DNA from: Epiperipatus broadwayi
Lineage: Eukaryota; Onychophora; Udeonychophora; Euonychophora; Peripatidae
Length of the DNA stretch: 64,000 bases
Assembly (NCBI GenBank): GCA_028023455.1
Contig: JAQFVV010013089.1
Span: 206,858-270,857 of the forward strand
Direction of reading: 5' to 3'
The notes below the pieces were generated by a model. It did not search any database and had not been told where the DNA came from. It was given only the letters and a program-made list of their open reading frames with translations. The position numbers were made by a program, and so were the translations under genes. Below are positions 53,510 to 64,000 of the stretch, in pieces (position 1 is the stretch's first letter; each line of letters starts with the position of its first letter).

Positions 53510-54785
53510 ATCAAAATTATCCCAAATTCAAAACTAAACCAGATTAGCCAAATAGAATGCACTTTAAAACATAATTATTCAATTTATTGTTACAATATAA
53601 AGGACTAAAACATAACAAATTTATGCTAAATATTAACCACAATTCCCAATTATATTCCACACACCCTTGATATTTAAAATTTTTTTAAACAATTTAATTG
53701 CTTCAGAAAAATAAAATTTTAATAATAAAGTTTCTTTAATGCTTCTTTTTACTTCATTTCTTTATATAAAAAAGGCAATCTTATCTTTATCAAAACTCAT
53801 AGTGCAGCCTTTATCTCTTTCATGGATATATAAAGCAGAACTAAGATATTTTTTACTAACCCTATTTTTATTTACTTTTATTTTTTTATTTAAGCTCAAA
53901 TTATTCTGACCTATATATACCTTTTTACAAAAACAAGAGATAATATACATTACTCCAGGAATAGTTTATCTATCAAAAATTTCCTTTGTATTGTTCAATT
54001 GTGCAAAAGGAAAGTAATCTCTGATCATGTACTGTTTTATAACTATTATAAATCTTCACACATAGATTTTCAATGTTTAATAATATTAGATTAGTATTGT
54101 TTAATAAATTATCAATGAAATATCATTTTCCAAGCAATTTTCTTATTTCAGATAAATTACTATTTTTTTTTCCATTCTAGGAAAAGAAACAAAATCATAC
54201 TTTACTTTATTCTTTGCATTATTACAATTATTAACGCTTTATAATTACTATTAAATAAAATACTTTTAATAAATTTATCAGTCACCGACATTCAAATAGT
54301 TTTCATAAAATTGATCTTTTTAAAACAAATCTACCTTATTAGAATTATTCAATCTCTGATTTTTATAGTAATAATTTCTTAAAGCAGTTACTTTATGTAA
54401 TACTGATTGATAGCTAAAAGATTGATAGCTATCAGGTTTAATTATAGATCTTAAATTTTTACACTTAACAAGTGACTACATACCACACAATTATTTTTTA
54501 TAACTCTTATCCCCAATAAATTTAACAAAATCTAATCCTCCCTTCTTCTAAAACATATTTTATAGGAGGATTATTTACCAACTCTTTCCATTTATCATTT
54601 TCAATTATAAACAAACAATCATCAACATATTTAACAAATAACTTTAAATATACACAATCTTATCAATAGTTTTTTCTTCCAAATAATTAATATAAACTGA
54701 ACAAATTAAGGGTAACATAATATAACCTATTATCAACTCTTTCTAAATCATAAAAATCACCATTATTAGTTTTGATGAGGCTAAG
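53510..54785 (-). pseudogene. Penelope-like element 1: reverse transcriptase and GIY-YIG endonuclease, degenerate
   Basis: Right to left on the minus strand: RVDNRLYYV, then ICSVYINYLEEKTID (about 54660-54720), the catalytic YVDD at 54629-54618 followed by CLFIIENDKWKEL, then a thumb/linker region (SYQSVLHKVTALRNYY near 54360, ENYLNVGD), and an intact 62-codon frame 53950-53762 with MYIISCFCKKVYIGQ, the GIY-YIG-type nuclease start. About 250 bp of 3-prime sequence follow to about 53510. YVDD plus GIY-YIG in this order is diagnostic of Penelope-like retroelements. Stops break the transcriptase and the 5-prime part is missing. Confidence 0.88.
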
Positions 54786-54794
54786 ATTGTTGTC

Positions 54795-55060
54795 TTTGAA
54801 AGAAATGAAATAAAAAGAATTAAAAAATCTTTATTATTACAAATTTATGATTCTGAAGTAAGTAACTTGTGTAAAAATTCTTTTAATGTTAAGAGTGAAT
54901 GAAATGCAATAGGGAATTGTGGATAATATTTAATATATATTTGTTATGTTTTAGTCCTTTAAACATGAGAAGTCTGCTTGTATCAATGAAACCAAGGATT
55001 GTGATTTAAAGTTTATTTTATTGGGCTAGTCTGGTTTAGTTTTGAATTTGGAGTAATTAG
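54795..55060 (+). mobile_element. Inverted copy of the 3-prime end of Penelope-like element 1
   Basis: The plus strand here repeats the minus strand of about 53515-53760: GAAATGAAATAAAAAGAA, AAAGGACTAAAACATAACAA (as reverse complement), and the CTGGTTTAGTTTTGAATTTG block. It meets the truncated 5-prime end of the main copy head to head at about 54785-54795. This inverted partial copy next to a truncated one is a known habit of Penelope elements. Confidence 0.8.
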
Positions 55061-57914
55061 TTATTATTTTATTGACTAATTTAGCTTTAGGTTTTTAATG
55101 CTTATATATTGTAACCTTAGAAAATAATGATGATGATTCATAAACTCTACAATCCTCAACCCTAGTCTTATCCCTTCTCTCTCTACCTCACACACACACA
55201 CATGTAACCTATAGAGTGGATGGCCTCAGGATTGATGGTGAGGGGACAAAATATACTAAATTGCCAGGTTGCCAAATTGCACCTTTAATGAAAAATCTCT
55301 TTATTTCTTTATTACCTATTAATAATTTATTTAATTAACCACATTAATATCCAACAAATGGGTTAAGAAATAAAATATTTAATGAATAAACACTGAGAGG
55401 GAAATTACTACTACTAATAATCTCATAATATAACACATTTATTGGAGAAGAGGAAAATTTCATCTCGACTCTACATTTTATCCTAACTCTCTCAGCACAA
55501 CCCCCAATCATCTAACATTAAAGCCACAATTAAAATTTAAGGAAATCTAAACTATTTACATGCCCATCACCATCCTCATTTTCCACCACTCTACCATGGT
55601 TTCATTCATAATTCCATTTTGTGAACATTTGTAATTACTCGTTATGAACTTCTTTATTTTCTTACTAGTTGTTAATTTGCTAACTCTTCTCTACTGTACA
55701 ATAATTTTATCTTAGGGCTTTAGAACAGCAAGGTGTAAAAATTAACACTCGGATATGAATTATTATTGATACATGAATACACTCCCAGGGATGACAATAG
55801 TAGTTGACCTTGGGTTAGTTTAACCTAGCCAATGTCTACTTTCTATCTTTCCAAATAATTAAGATTAAATTTTAACTATAGATTTTGTTGGAAAATACCA
55901 TGAACACTTTAATAATTTAAAAAAATTAACTAATAAATTTACCTTGGAGGGTATTTGAATATAGCAGACAAAAAGGGACTTTATGTCCATCCACAGTACT
56001 CTATATCACACAACAATCCTATTGAATACTATACACTTTACATTTTATGTTGATAAATTAAAGTTTACTTATATTTCACACTTATTTATTTGAGTTTGCT
56101 GTGTTAAAATAATTTTCTTTCCTATCAAATTTGGTAATAAAACTTTTTAAAGTAATCTCTTAAGCAATTTAACCCAGGTGTAATGTAATTAACTACATCA
56201 TAATTAAATTTACCGGATTCACAAAACATTGAGACACAGACAACATTTTATTTTAAAATGACATTTTATTAACAATAATAAACTAAAATGTATCTACATT
56301 ATCTACATGGTTTTCCTGTAGCTTTCTCCAGTTCTTCGACCATAATAAAAAATAATACTAAACATCAGGTATTAATAAATTGTTTACAGGATAAAATATT
56401 ATTAAATTATCAATAAGCTGAGGTTTACAGCAGCTATGGACTGATTTTTGTTCTGTGAACAGATGACTATACAATCCTAACTTTAAATAATTTATGTAAC
56501 ATTTTAATCTAATAACACTTATTATTAATTTCCTAAATATACTTTTAAACTCTAAATAATATTATTTACTATACAGTTACTAACATTGGTCCTGAAAAAC
56601 AGTTTTCATGAAAAAATGAACTAATAATTTAAGTCTCAATTAAATCACATAATATGCCTTGGTATCTTATATTTGAATTTTATATATTTTACAGCATTTG
56701 CTTACCCTAGCATGAATTAAATAACTATTCAAGTGTTAAAAGAATCTGTACACATACTGAGCATACTTCCACCTACACACATCTAAATCAGTTACTAATG
56801 TTTCCACAGGAGTAGCATTTTAGTTGGCTTACCATTCCAGTGAAGATCGATCCTGGCTGTGAACTGAAACTTTGATGCACATTGCTTATTGTCAAATAAA
56901 CCTGTTTACTTTTCCAATTAAAAATTCAACTTTATAATTATTCTTAGCTCTCAACTAGCTATGTAAAGCTAAATCAAATGCAATACATCAGTACAATAGA
57001 TCACACTTTCACATCCACCTTCATGAAGAAACAGCTAATTGATTCTATGACCTGATAACATTGTTAATATCTTACACTCTTACTATTCTCTAAATAATAT
57101 ACACCCATAAGGAAAATAAATCAACATCAACATGAGTATTGGCAAAGACCCATAACAAGAGAAAGAGGACCTTTTCACTAGGTCTTAAATATGCTAGAAC
57201 TCATCACTAAGCATACAAATATGGATGGGCTTGCACAAGACACAAGGGATATCAATAAAGAAATCATCATACGGTGGTAAAAAAACATGTGGTGGGAAAT
57301 TCATCCACAACTTTTAACTATTTTTAACATTTTACTGACCATTTCATGAGCAAGTGATGCTTCAGCTTCACTGGCTAAGTGGTGATTATTTAACTGACAT
57401 AAAGCAAACAAAGGTCCTTTACCAATCCACACACACATATATGAAAATTTAAATCTACTCTCCCTATGAAATGTTGAACTGATGCATGAGACAATAATTT
57501 TGTAAGCTTAACTGTGCTTACATTTATAACTATTTTCTATTTTTAACAACAAGAAATAAGAAATGTGCATTCTTTGTTGAATCATTTTTTCTCCTGCCCT
57601 CCTGGGACCAGTCTATCTCATTTTATCATAACATACATTCAAAGAAAAAAAAAAACAAATTTTATTAGCATTAAATTTTAAATAAGAATCTGTTATTTTA
57701 TAAAACACTTTGTACTATAAATATTTTCATTCATATTTCACATTCATCTAATTAGGGCAAAGCAATAAATTTGTAGTCAAAGAAGGAATATTTTATATTA
57801 TTATACTAACTCAAACTTAGAATAAATGTTGGTTAACTTTAAAGTCAGGCACATAAGTAACTAGTATTCTAGTGCATCAGCTAATATAGCTTAAACAAAA
57901 ACATATAAAATAAC
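55061..57914. other. No gene recognised
   Basis: Somewhat less AT-rich in places (55140-55260, 56800-56900), with a short CA run at 55190. I could not identify an exon or an element. Confidence 0.35.
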
Positions 57915-58345
57915 AATAATAATGTGAAAGCTAAACACCTTCAAACAGATACGCTTTAAACATGCTTACATGACAGCCAATCAGATGGAATAATGACATC
58001 ACATGGGACTCTAAATTCTAAAACACAAGCCAGAACTATTAGAAAAAGATGGGAACCATCTTAATCTATGCCTCAATTTTATTTAAATAAGCCAGACTCA
58101 AGCATTTTGAACTAAGAGTGTGAAGCTTAAATACCTTCACATTTAATCCATTAAATATTATATATATAAATTAACAACGCGAAATCATCCAATTTACAAT
58201 GAAACAATATTTTTAAATCTAATGAAATGATATTAATAAATGTAAATATATCAAATTTAAGCATAAACAGATAATATTATAATAACGTGAAAGCTAAACA
58301 CCTTCAAACAGATACGCTTTAAACATGCTTACGTGACAGCCAAAT
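57915..58345. repeat. Third repeat family, tandem units of 364 bp
   Basis: GTGAAAGCTAAACACCTTCA with AACAGATACGCTTTAAACAT starts at 57923 and again at 58287, giving a 364-bp spacing and one full plus one partial unit. It is homologous to 17784-18345 and, more distantly, to 62466-62991 (shared AGCCAATCAGAT and CTTCACA blocks). Confidence 0.75.
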
Positions 58346-60309
58346 AACAATGAATAAAATAATAATACTTATATAGTCTCTGATCGATACAGTTCTCCAA
58401 AGTCATTTTGCATTCCTGCAGTTGCAAAAGACCACTTATAGTTTTGTGTGCACACTTTATTTGAACACTTAATCCATGGAAATTTTAATAAACTGTTTCA
58501 ATAAGTAATCCATATAGTTGAGCTATTAAGTTTGAAGTTTATGAATACAGGACTCCTTTTAAACATTAGAAATAATAATCCAGAGGGTATTTATTTATTT
58601 TACAGATTCACATTATTTGACATAAACAGGCTGTATAATTCAATGAAGTAATAATTTTTAAATAACATTTTAATTCCTTTATGCAGTTTAAGGTTCCTTA
58701 ACTGAGAGTTTATTCAATATTATAATGGAATACATAATCAACTTTCTCTTAATTTTTTTTCCCTGACAAGTAAGTCGGTTCACTATAGCTTAGGTTGGCA
58801 AAGACCAATAACCCACGTATATTTTTACAAGAATTGTAACACTATATTCCTTAAATTTTTTTTTCATAAATAGGTAGCATATCAATTTGATCAACAATAT
58901 ATTTTCTTCTAGGAGTTAATCATTTAATTTTTCATTAACATTTTTTCTTTTCAAGTCACCGATGATCCAGGCAATATTTTGACAGGATTAACCTATATCA
59001 CATTTGTATTATAATTCAGTTCCACATTTTTCCTTGATGGTGATTAATTTCTTTCTAAATTTTCTATAGCACAAATAGTTATATCCATTCATCCTTAAGA
59101 GTGAAGATTTGAAATAAAAATTCATAAAACTTATTGCTTCCTTAATTTTCGCAGGGTAAAATTTTAGCTGTGATCGATATTGCATTACTCTCCGATTGTT
59201 TAAAGTGATTAAGATTGGATAGGAAATCATACTGATGATCAACTTCAGGGAAAAGCAACATATTCCTGATGGAAAGTTTACTCACTAATCATATTTTACA
59301 ATAATATAAATTTTAACTAAATTTTTCATTCAGAAATTGAGCCAGGATAACAATAAAATGTTAACTTTTAAAATTTTAAAGTGTGATTTTAAACCTGAAT
59401 AAAGTTTTTCCTACATACAAAAAAATGATGATCAAGCCCCTCCTTAAAGGGTGATTAAGATTTTATATCCTGATGTACCCCCCTCAATTTCCAAGTAACA
59501 CTTCTTGTCAATTAAATTATATTCAATTTTTAATTAATGGTTTGTTATTGCTTTATAAATTATCTATTCACATTTTTACAGACATCACATGGTTTTGTTG
59601 AATTTTCCCATTGTGAAAAACCCATTGAGAGAATAAAAATGAAAGTTTTTAATAAATTAAAAAAGATAATACATAGCAGACCAACTTTGAACTCAAAATT
59701 TTGAATGAAAATTGGCTGCAATGAATATGAAATTAAAACAAAGTAATAATCTTAATCAACAAGCTTTTTACTGATACCATGTATGACCCTTAATGATTAC
59801 TGATTATTTTTATAATTAAATTTTTCTAACACATTGTACTTGTATACATCCACACACACATACATAACTCTTATTGAACTGATTTTTAATACTTTTACTT
59901 ATTTTTGATCTCTTATACAATTTTCCTTTCATAAATATTTAAAATTTTTATAGTGAAATTTTACTTCTCCCCCAATATGGTTTTTATCAGACACATTTTT
60001 ACTAAATAGTCAGGATATTTATTTTATAAATGTCTTCCTCCCACTTCAGATTCCTTTACAATATTAATAATGACTTATAAAATATTCTTAATAAATAACT
60101 ATCATCAATTCCTCCATTTTGAATCTTTAAATCTTTATCAAATTGACATTATAAATAAAACAATTCCTGTTTAAGCATTTACAATGAATTATGCTTGCAT
60201 ATCAATTAATTTATGAAAATCAATTTTAACTTTTATCCTGTTTTAAAACTAGCACTCTCTAAATAACTTTTATAATACAATTAATGCATTTTATGATGAA
60301 AATTTTGAT
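58346..60309. other. No confident gene; one hypothetical frame
   Basis: A 77-codon minus-strand frame at 59009-59242 (YRSQLKFYPAKIKEAISFMN, YNYLCYRKFRKKL) is basic and slightly better composed than its surroundings, but no family is recognised. The rest is AT-rich without features. Confidence 0.3.
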
Positions 60310-60472
60310 ATATATATATATATTGTTATTAATTCGACCAGCTTAAAACTAATGGAGCTTTGGTCAAAACCAAAGCCTACAACATTATATATATATATTA
60401 AAATAAAATAATGAACATGCTATAGCTCTTGCCAAAAGAGAAAGCATTTAATATCTCTATCTAAAAACTAGC

Positions 60473-60519
60473 CCCATCCCCAAACTGGTTTCAAGTTATT
60501 GACTACCCTCAGTGAAGTG
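60473..60519 (-). ncRNA. Degenerate hammerhead-like core, family 2, unit 1
   Basis: In sense: CACTTCA, CTGAGGG (last core A lost), TAGTCAATAACTT, GAAA, CCAGTT, TGGGGATGG. Stem I would rely on G-U pairs. Probably inactive. Confidence 0.5.
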
Positions 60520-60891
60520 CTAATATATTTCAGACACTAGATCTAAAATATCAGCTCAAATCCAGAACTTATCTGATACTTAACTATTAAATAGAAAATC
60601 TGAAATTTTCAGACACCTATATGTCTTTAAATCCAACTATCTAACTTAAATAGATATATGGGTCTGAATAAACTTCATCCACACCATATATTAATAGCCT
60701 TAGCAATATTATATCATTTAACACTTAAAAGCAAAACTATAACAATAAATAAAAGCAAGTCACACATTGTGTGACTTAACTTGATAAGTTTGTAAATATA
60801 AACTAAAATAATGAGCATGCTAATAGCACTAACAAGCTTTATCGATAAATGCCACAAGAGGAAGCATTTAAAATTTCTATCTAGAAAATAT

Positions 60892-60939
60892 CCCCATTCC
60901 CAAACTGGTTTTAAGCTATTGGCTCTCCTCAGTGAGATG
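60892..60939 (-). ncRNA. Degenerate hammerhead-like core, family 2, unit 2
   Basis: In sense: CATCTCA, CTGAGGA, stem II AGC-CAATA-GCT (same stem as family 1), AAAA for GAAA, then AC-CA-GT, cleavage base T, TGGGAATG. One invariant G is lost. Confidence 0.5.
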
Positions 60940-61361
60940 CTAGGTTATTTAAAACACTAGCTCTACAATACCAACTCAAATCCAGTACTTATCTGACACT
61001 TAACTATTAAGTAGAAAATCTAAAATTTGCAGACACTTATAGGTCTCCAAATTTTATTATTTCATTATTTTAGTTTTAATTAGAAGCTTATCAAGTTAAG
61101 TCATTGATGTATGATTTTATTTTATTTACTATTATAGTTTTGCTTTTAATAAAAGTCTTAGGTGATGTTATATTGCTAAAATTATTAATATATGATGTGG
61201 CTGAAGTTTTTTCAGATTTATATAGTCATTTAAGTGAGATAACTGGATTTGAAGATGATTAGGTCTCTGAAAATTTTAGATTTTCTATTTAATAGTTAAG
61301 CATCAGATAAGTACTGGATTTGAGTTGATATTTTAGATCTAGTGTCTGAAATATCCTAGTA

Positions 61362-61410
61362 CCTCACTGAGGATAATCAATAGTGTGAAATTGGTTTGGG
61401 AATAGGGATA
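61362..61410 (+). ncRNA. Hammerhead-like core, family 2, forward unit
   Basis: CCTCA, CTGAGGA, TAATCAATAGTGT, GAAA, TTGGTT, TGGGAATAGGG. Both core strands are intact, but stem II is poor and stem III has only an A-T and a T-G pair. Confidence 0.5.
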
Positions 61411-61575
61411 GTTTCTAGATAGAGATTATAATGCTTTCTCATGCAGCAGTTATGAATGAAGCTTGTTAGAGCTATTAACAAGCTCATTATTTTATTTTAT
61501 AATTACCGGCTTATCAAATTAAATCATGTGATATATGACTTGATTTTATTTACAAACGTATATATATATATATCA

Positions 61576-62142
61576 AAAACATTATGATATTCAATAATTG
61601 TATCTATATAAATTTATGTAGTTTATTATTGCAGATTGTTAAAAATGAGATGCTTTCTCTGCTTTGGGATATATAATTTGAATCATTAAAAATAATAAGC
61701 TGATATAAAAATCTGGTTCTTAAATAAGATCATCCTACATTTTTAGCACTGTCAAAGTATGTCAGTTTATTTAAAAGTAAGCTTTAAGAATGGGTGGCCA
61801 TTTGTTTTTTAAAACATTTGTTGATCTAGAATGCTATTTATTTATAGTGTATGAGTGAAAAGGTAGTTTCTTCCATATATATGATTTTGCACAAAGCTAA
61901 ATGATTCACAAATGTAAACCACATGATAATCCAAATTTATCTCTAAAATAAATTTTCAAAATGTTAAGGGAAACTCAGTAAATAAAAGATGGAACCTATA
62001 TTTCAATCTGGTTTAAGATTTTAATATAGATAAAAAAGCTAACACTTGGATTGTGATATATATATATTGATGTGAAGATTTTCACAGGCTGTAGATATAA
62101 AGACAAAAATCATACAGGGATGAAAGCTAATATATATATAAC
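61576..62142. other. No gene recognised
   Basis: AT-rich spacer with short TA runs. Confidence 0.4.
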
Positions 62143-63160
62143 AATAAATTGTTTTAGTAGTAATAAATTTTCAAGTAACTGTTACAAAATGCAGATATAC
62201 TTAAGTTGTTTTTATAACCTTCTTCTTTTCTAGTTGAAGAAGATAATGAAAATAACTGAATGCATTTTTAATAGTTATTTGCAAAATTTATTAATGTTGT
62301 TAACACTTTATTGTCTTAATATTATTACAATAATCAATGTACAATGAATATTTTTTTTATTTACATAAGTGTGTATATATCTATAATTAAACAATGAAGT
62401 GTTTTAGTGGTAATAAATTTTCAAGTAATTATTACAAAATGCAGATATACTTTAAGTTGTTTTTAAATAATATTTATTTTCAAAGCGCAGATGATTTGAA
62501 ATTAACTTACGAGAGAGTGCAAGTCTCTCAGCGCTTGTGATTATTAATAGCCAATCAGATCGTAAATACTGGGACAACGATTTAACAAGAAAAGAGTGGT
62601 AACCACTCTTAACTTTACTTATCTGTCTATATATCCAAGCCAGTCCAAAGTACTTATATCTGAAAGTGTGAATATTAAATACCTTCACACACTACTCACT
62701 GACTTCAAATTACAAACATACAGCATGAAATCTTTAGATTCACTATGCAGTAGATTATCGATGTTATAAATTGCAGAAATATATGTAAATAATATTTATT
62801 TTCAAAGCGCAGATGATTTGAAATTAACTTACGAGAGAGTGCAAGTCTCTCAGCGCTTGTGATTATTAATAGCCAATCAGATCGTAAATACTGGGACAAC
62901 GATTTAACAAGAAAAGAGATTTCATGCTGTATGTTTGTAATTTGAAGTCAGTGAGTAGTGTGTGAATGTATTTAATATTCACACTTTCAGATTTAAGTTG
63001 TTTTTATAACTTTTTTCTTTTCTAGTTAAACAAGAATATTAAAATAACTGAATGCATTTTTAATAGTTATTTGTAAAATTTATTAACATTGTTATTGTTT
63101 TAATATTATTGCAATAATCAATATATAATGAATATTTTATTTCATTTTATTTTATTTACA
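62143..63160 (+). repeat. Tandem duplication of 258 bp, second copy split by an insertion
   Basis: 62143-62400 (GTTTTAGTAGTAATAAATTT...) is repeated from 62401 (GTTTTAGTGGTAATAAATTT...) and resumes after an insertion at 62992-63160 (AACTGAATGCATTTTTAATA, AATATTATT.CAATAATCAAT). The first copy keeps the empty insertion site at about 62201-62214. Confidence 0.85.
62466..62991. mobile_element. 526-bp direct-then-inverted repeat element with 15-bp target duplication
   Basis: It is flanked by TTTAAGTTGTTTTTA at 62451-62465 and 62992-63006; the neighbouring duplicate at 62201 shows the unoccupied site. Inside, a unit of 321 bp starts at 62464-62466 and again at 62785, runs 133 bp, then flips: 62918-62991 is the reverse complement of about 62664-62735. 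Each unit has a compact fold with AAGCGC/GCGCTT around GAGAGA/TCTCTC (62482-62536 and 62803-62857). Identical 52-codon tails of two minus-strand frames arise from the repeat and are not called genes. Confidence 0.85.
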
Positions 63161-63547
63161 TATGTATATATTAAAGATCATAAATGCCGATAAATAAATT
63201 CAATATTAATGTTAGTTTACTTATATATTTTATAGAAATTCATGGTCCTTTATTATAATAATGTGTGATCAAAAATGAGCACGTCTCTTAGAGAATATAT
63301 TTTTCTGTCAATTTAACATAATAATTGCTGATACAATCAGGTTTAATTAATAAAAACATGTGTCCTGTAAGAGGTTATGTGATTTTTTATCAAATATTCT
63401 GTATAAAAGATCATAAACTTCTATAAGTTTACTTTTATATATTGTAGATCTTTAATAAAGAACATAGGGTATAACTGAAGCATCAAAAAGTGACTATTTA
63501 TGATTCTATAATGACAGTCAAAAGAGTATTTTTTAAATTGTGTTAGT

Positions 63548-63980
63548 GCTGAAAGGTTTACTCTCTTTCTCAATCTGGGATAGTTTTCTTTGATTGCTTA
63601 CTATCCTAGTAAGAGCTTTCTAATTAAATAATTATAAATATAAAATTCAACATATTAAATATTTCTATCTGTAACATCCATTGAATATTATATTATAATG
63701 CTTGATCTACCAATGAAAGGATTTATATGAAAGTAATTGAATTGAAAAGTTTGTAATATTTTGATTTCTTATACTATATATTGATATAAACTGCAGTACA
63801 TTGCACATAAGATCAAAAGTGGCAATTGAAAGAGAATTCCTATTGATTGCCTTACTTCTGACAGACATACTCTCTTTCTCAGTCTTGGACAGTTAATTAT
63901 TCTAGTAAGAGCTTTTTAATTAAATAACTATACACAGAAAATTTCACATACTAAATATTTCCATCTAAAATATTATATAT
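63548..63980 (+). repeat. Direct repeat of about 125 bp
   Basis: 63548-63675 and 63855-63980 share TACTCTCTTTCTCA(A/G)TCT, CTAGTAAGAGCTTT and ACTAAATATTTC(C/T)ATCT-type blocks about 307 bp apart. No gene was seen from 63160 to the window end. Confidence 0.65.
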
Positions 63981-64000
63981 ATATTCTAACCTAATAAACG

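Larger units (their letters stand above)
60310..61575. mobile_element. Second hammerhead-like repeat family, direct-direct-inverted
   Basis: Two reverse-sense units (landmark CAAACTGGTTT at 60481 and 60901, 420 bp apart) are followed by one forward-sense unit (core at 61367). Shared blocks include TTAACTATTAA(A/G)TAGAAAATC and ACACCATATATTAATAGC. TA runs lie at both ends (60309-60322, 61558-61573). The same family, more decayed, is at 3285-4075. The order of landmarks (TAGATCTAGT.TCT, then the core) is that of the 401-bp family, so the two appear homologous. Confidence 0.75.

Noticed and set aside
57915-58345. Hammerhead ribozyme in the third repeat family
   Set aside because: I searched both strands for CTGANGA with a following GAAA and pairing stem I and found none; only the tandem layout is shared.
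63980-64000. TTCTAACC after a TA run at the window end, like the start of the 4.66-kb repeat
   Set aside because: Only about 8 bases match before the sequence diverges from TTCTAACCGTGCCCG; chance match.

Overview
This is a strongly AT-rich stretch of a metazoan nuclear genome. It has no operons or dense coding. What can be recognised is two spliced exons of one host gene in a sea of introns, microsatellites and several generations of transposable elements. The mix (RTE-type LINEs, Penelope-like elements with GIY-YIG endonuclease, hammerhead-ribozyme tandem repeats, long GATA arrays, degenerate TTAGGG-type repeats) fits an invertebrate, perhaps a lophotrochozoan. The species cannot be fixed from the sequence.

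Host gene: two minus-strand exons at 9531-9622 and 2384-2513 splice in phase and encode the membrane-proximal end of the ligand-binding region of a receptor-type (natriuretic-peptide-receptor-like) guanylate cyclase. The transmembrane, kinase-homology and cyclase exons must lie left of base 1. The amino-terminal exons were not found, so much of the rest of the window may be its upstream introns. The 7-kb intron between the exons holds two large GATA arrays, a foldback repeat (3285-4075) and a 4.66-kb repeat (4087-8747). A near-identical second copy of the 4.66-kb repeat is at 28411-33064.

Mobile DNA by region: 11-20.5 kb holds an old direct duplication (possibly two LTRs) around a decayed gag-like region; one arm carries an RTE-type LINE with a 5-prime inversion whose empty site survives in the other arm. 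20.7-23.7 kb and 36.3-38.2 kb hold tandem arrays of 400-406 bp units, and 33.07-33.34 kb a single diverged unit. 23.8-27.9 kb is a duplicated 1.55-kb repeat. 33.4-34.1 kb and 53.5-55.1 kb hold Penelope-like remnants, both with inverted copies of their own sequence. 47.6-50.2 kb holds a LINE fragment and a decayed gag-protease interrupted by an 800-bp palindrome. 43.1-44.2 kb is degenerate telomere-like sequence. 57.9-63.2 kb holds more foldback and tandem repeats.

The most notable system is the 400-406 bp repeat family. Every full unit carries a compact 44-47 nt sequence with the complete plan of a type I hammerhead self-cleaving ribozyme, and stem I shows compensatory change between arrays. 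The arrays always switch orientation once, are bounded by TA microsatellites, and have at least one older related family (60.3-61.6 kb, 3.3-4.1 kb) with a degraded version of the same motif. A third family with the same direct-then-inverted layout (62466-62991) sits between clean 15-bp target-site duplications with an empty site next door, so blocks of this shape insert as units. I infer retrozyme-like non-autonomous elements, possibly mobilised by Penelope-type enzymes.
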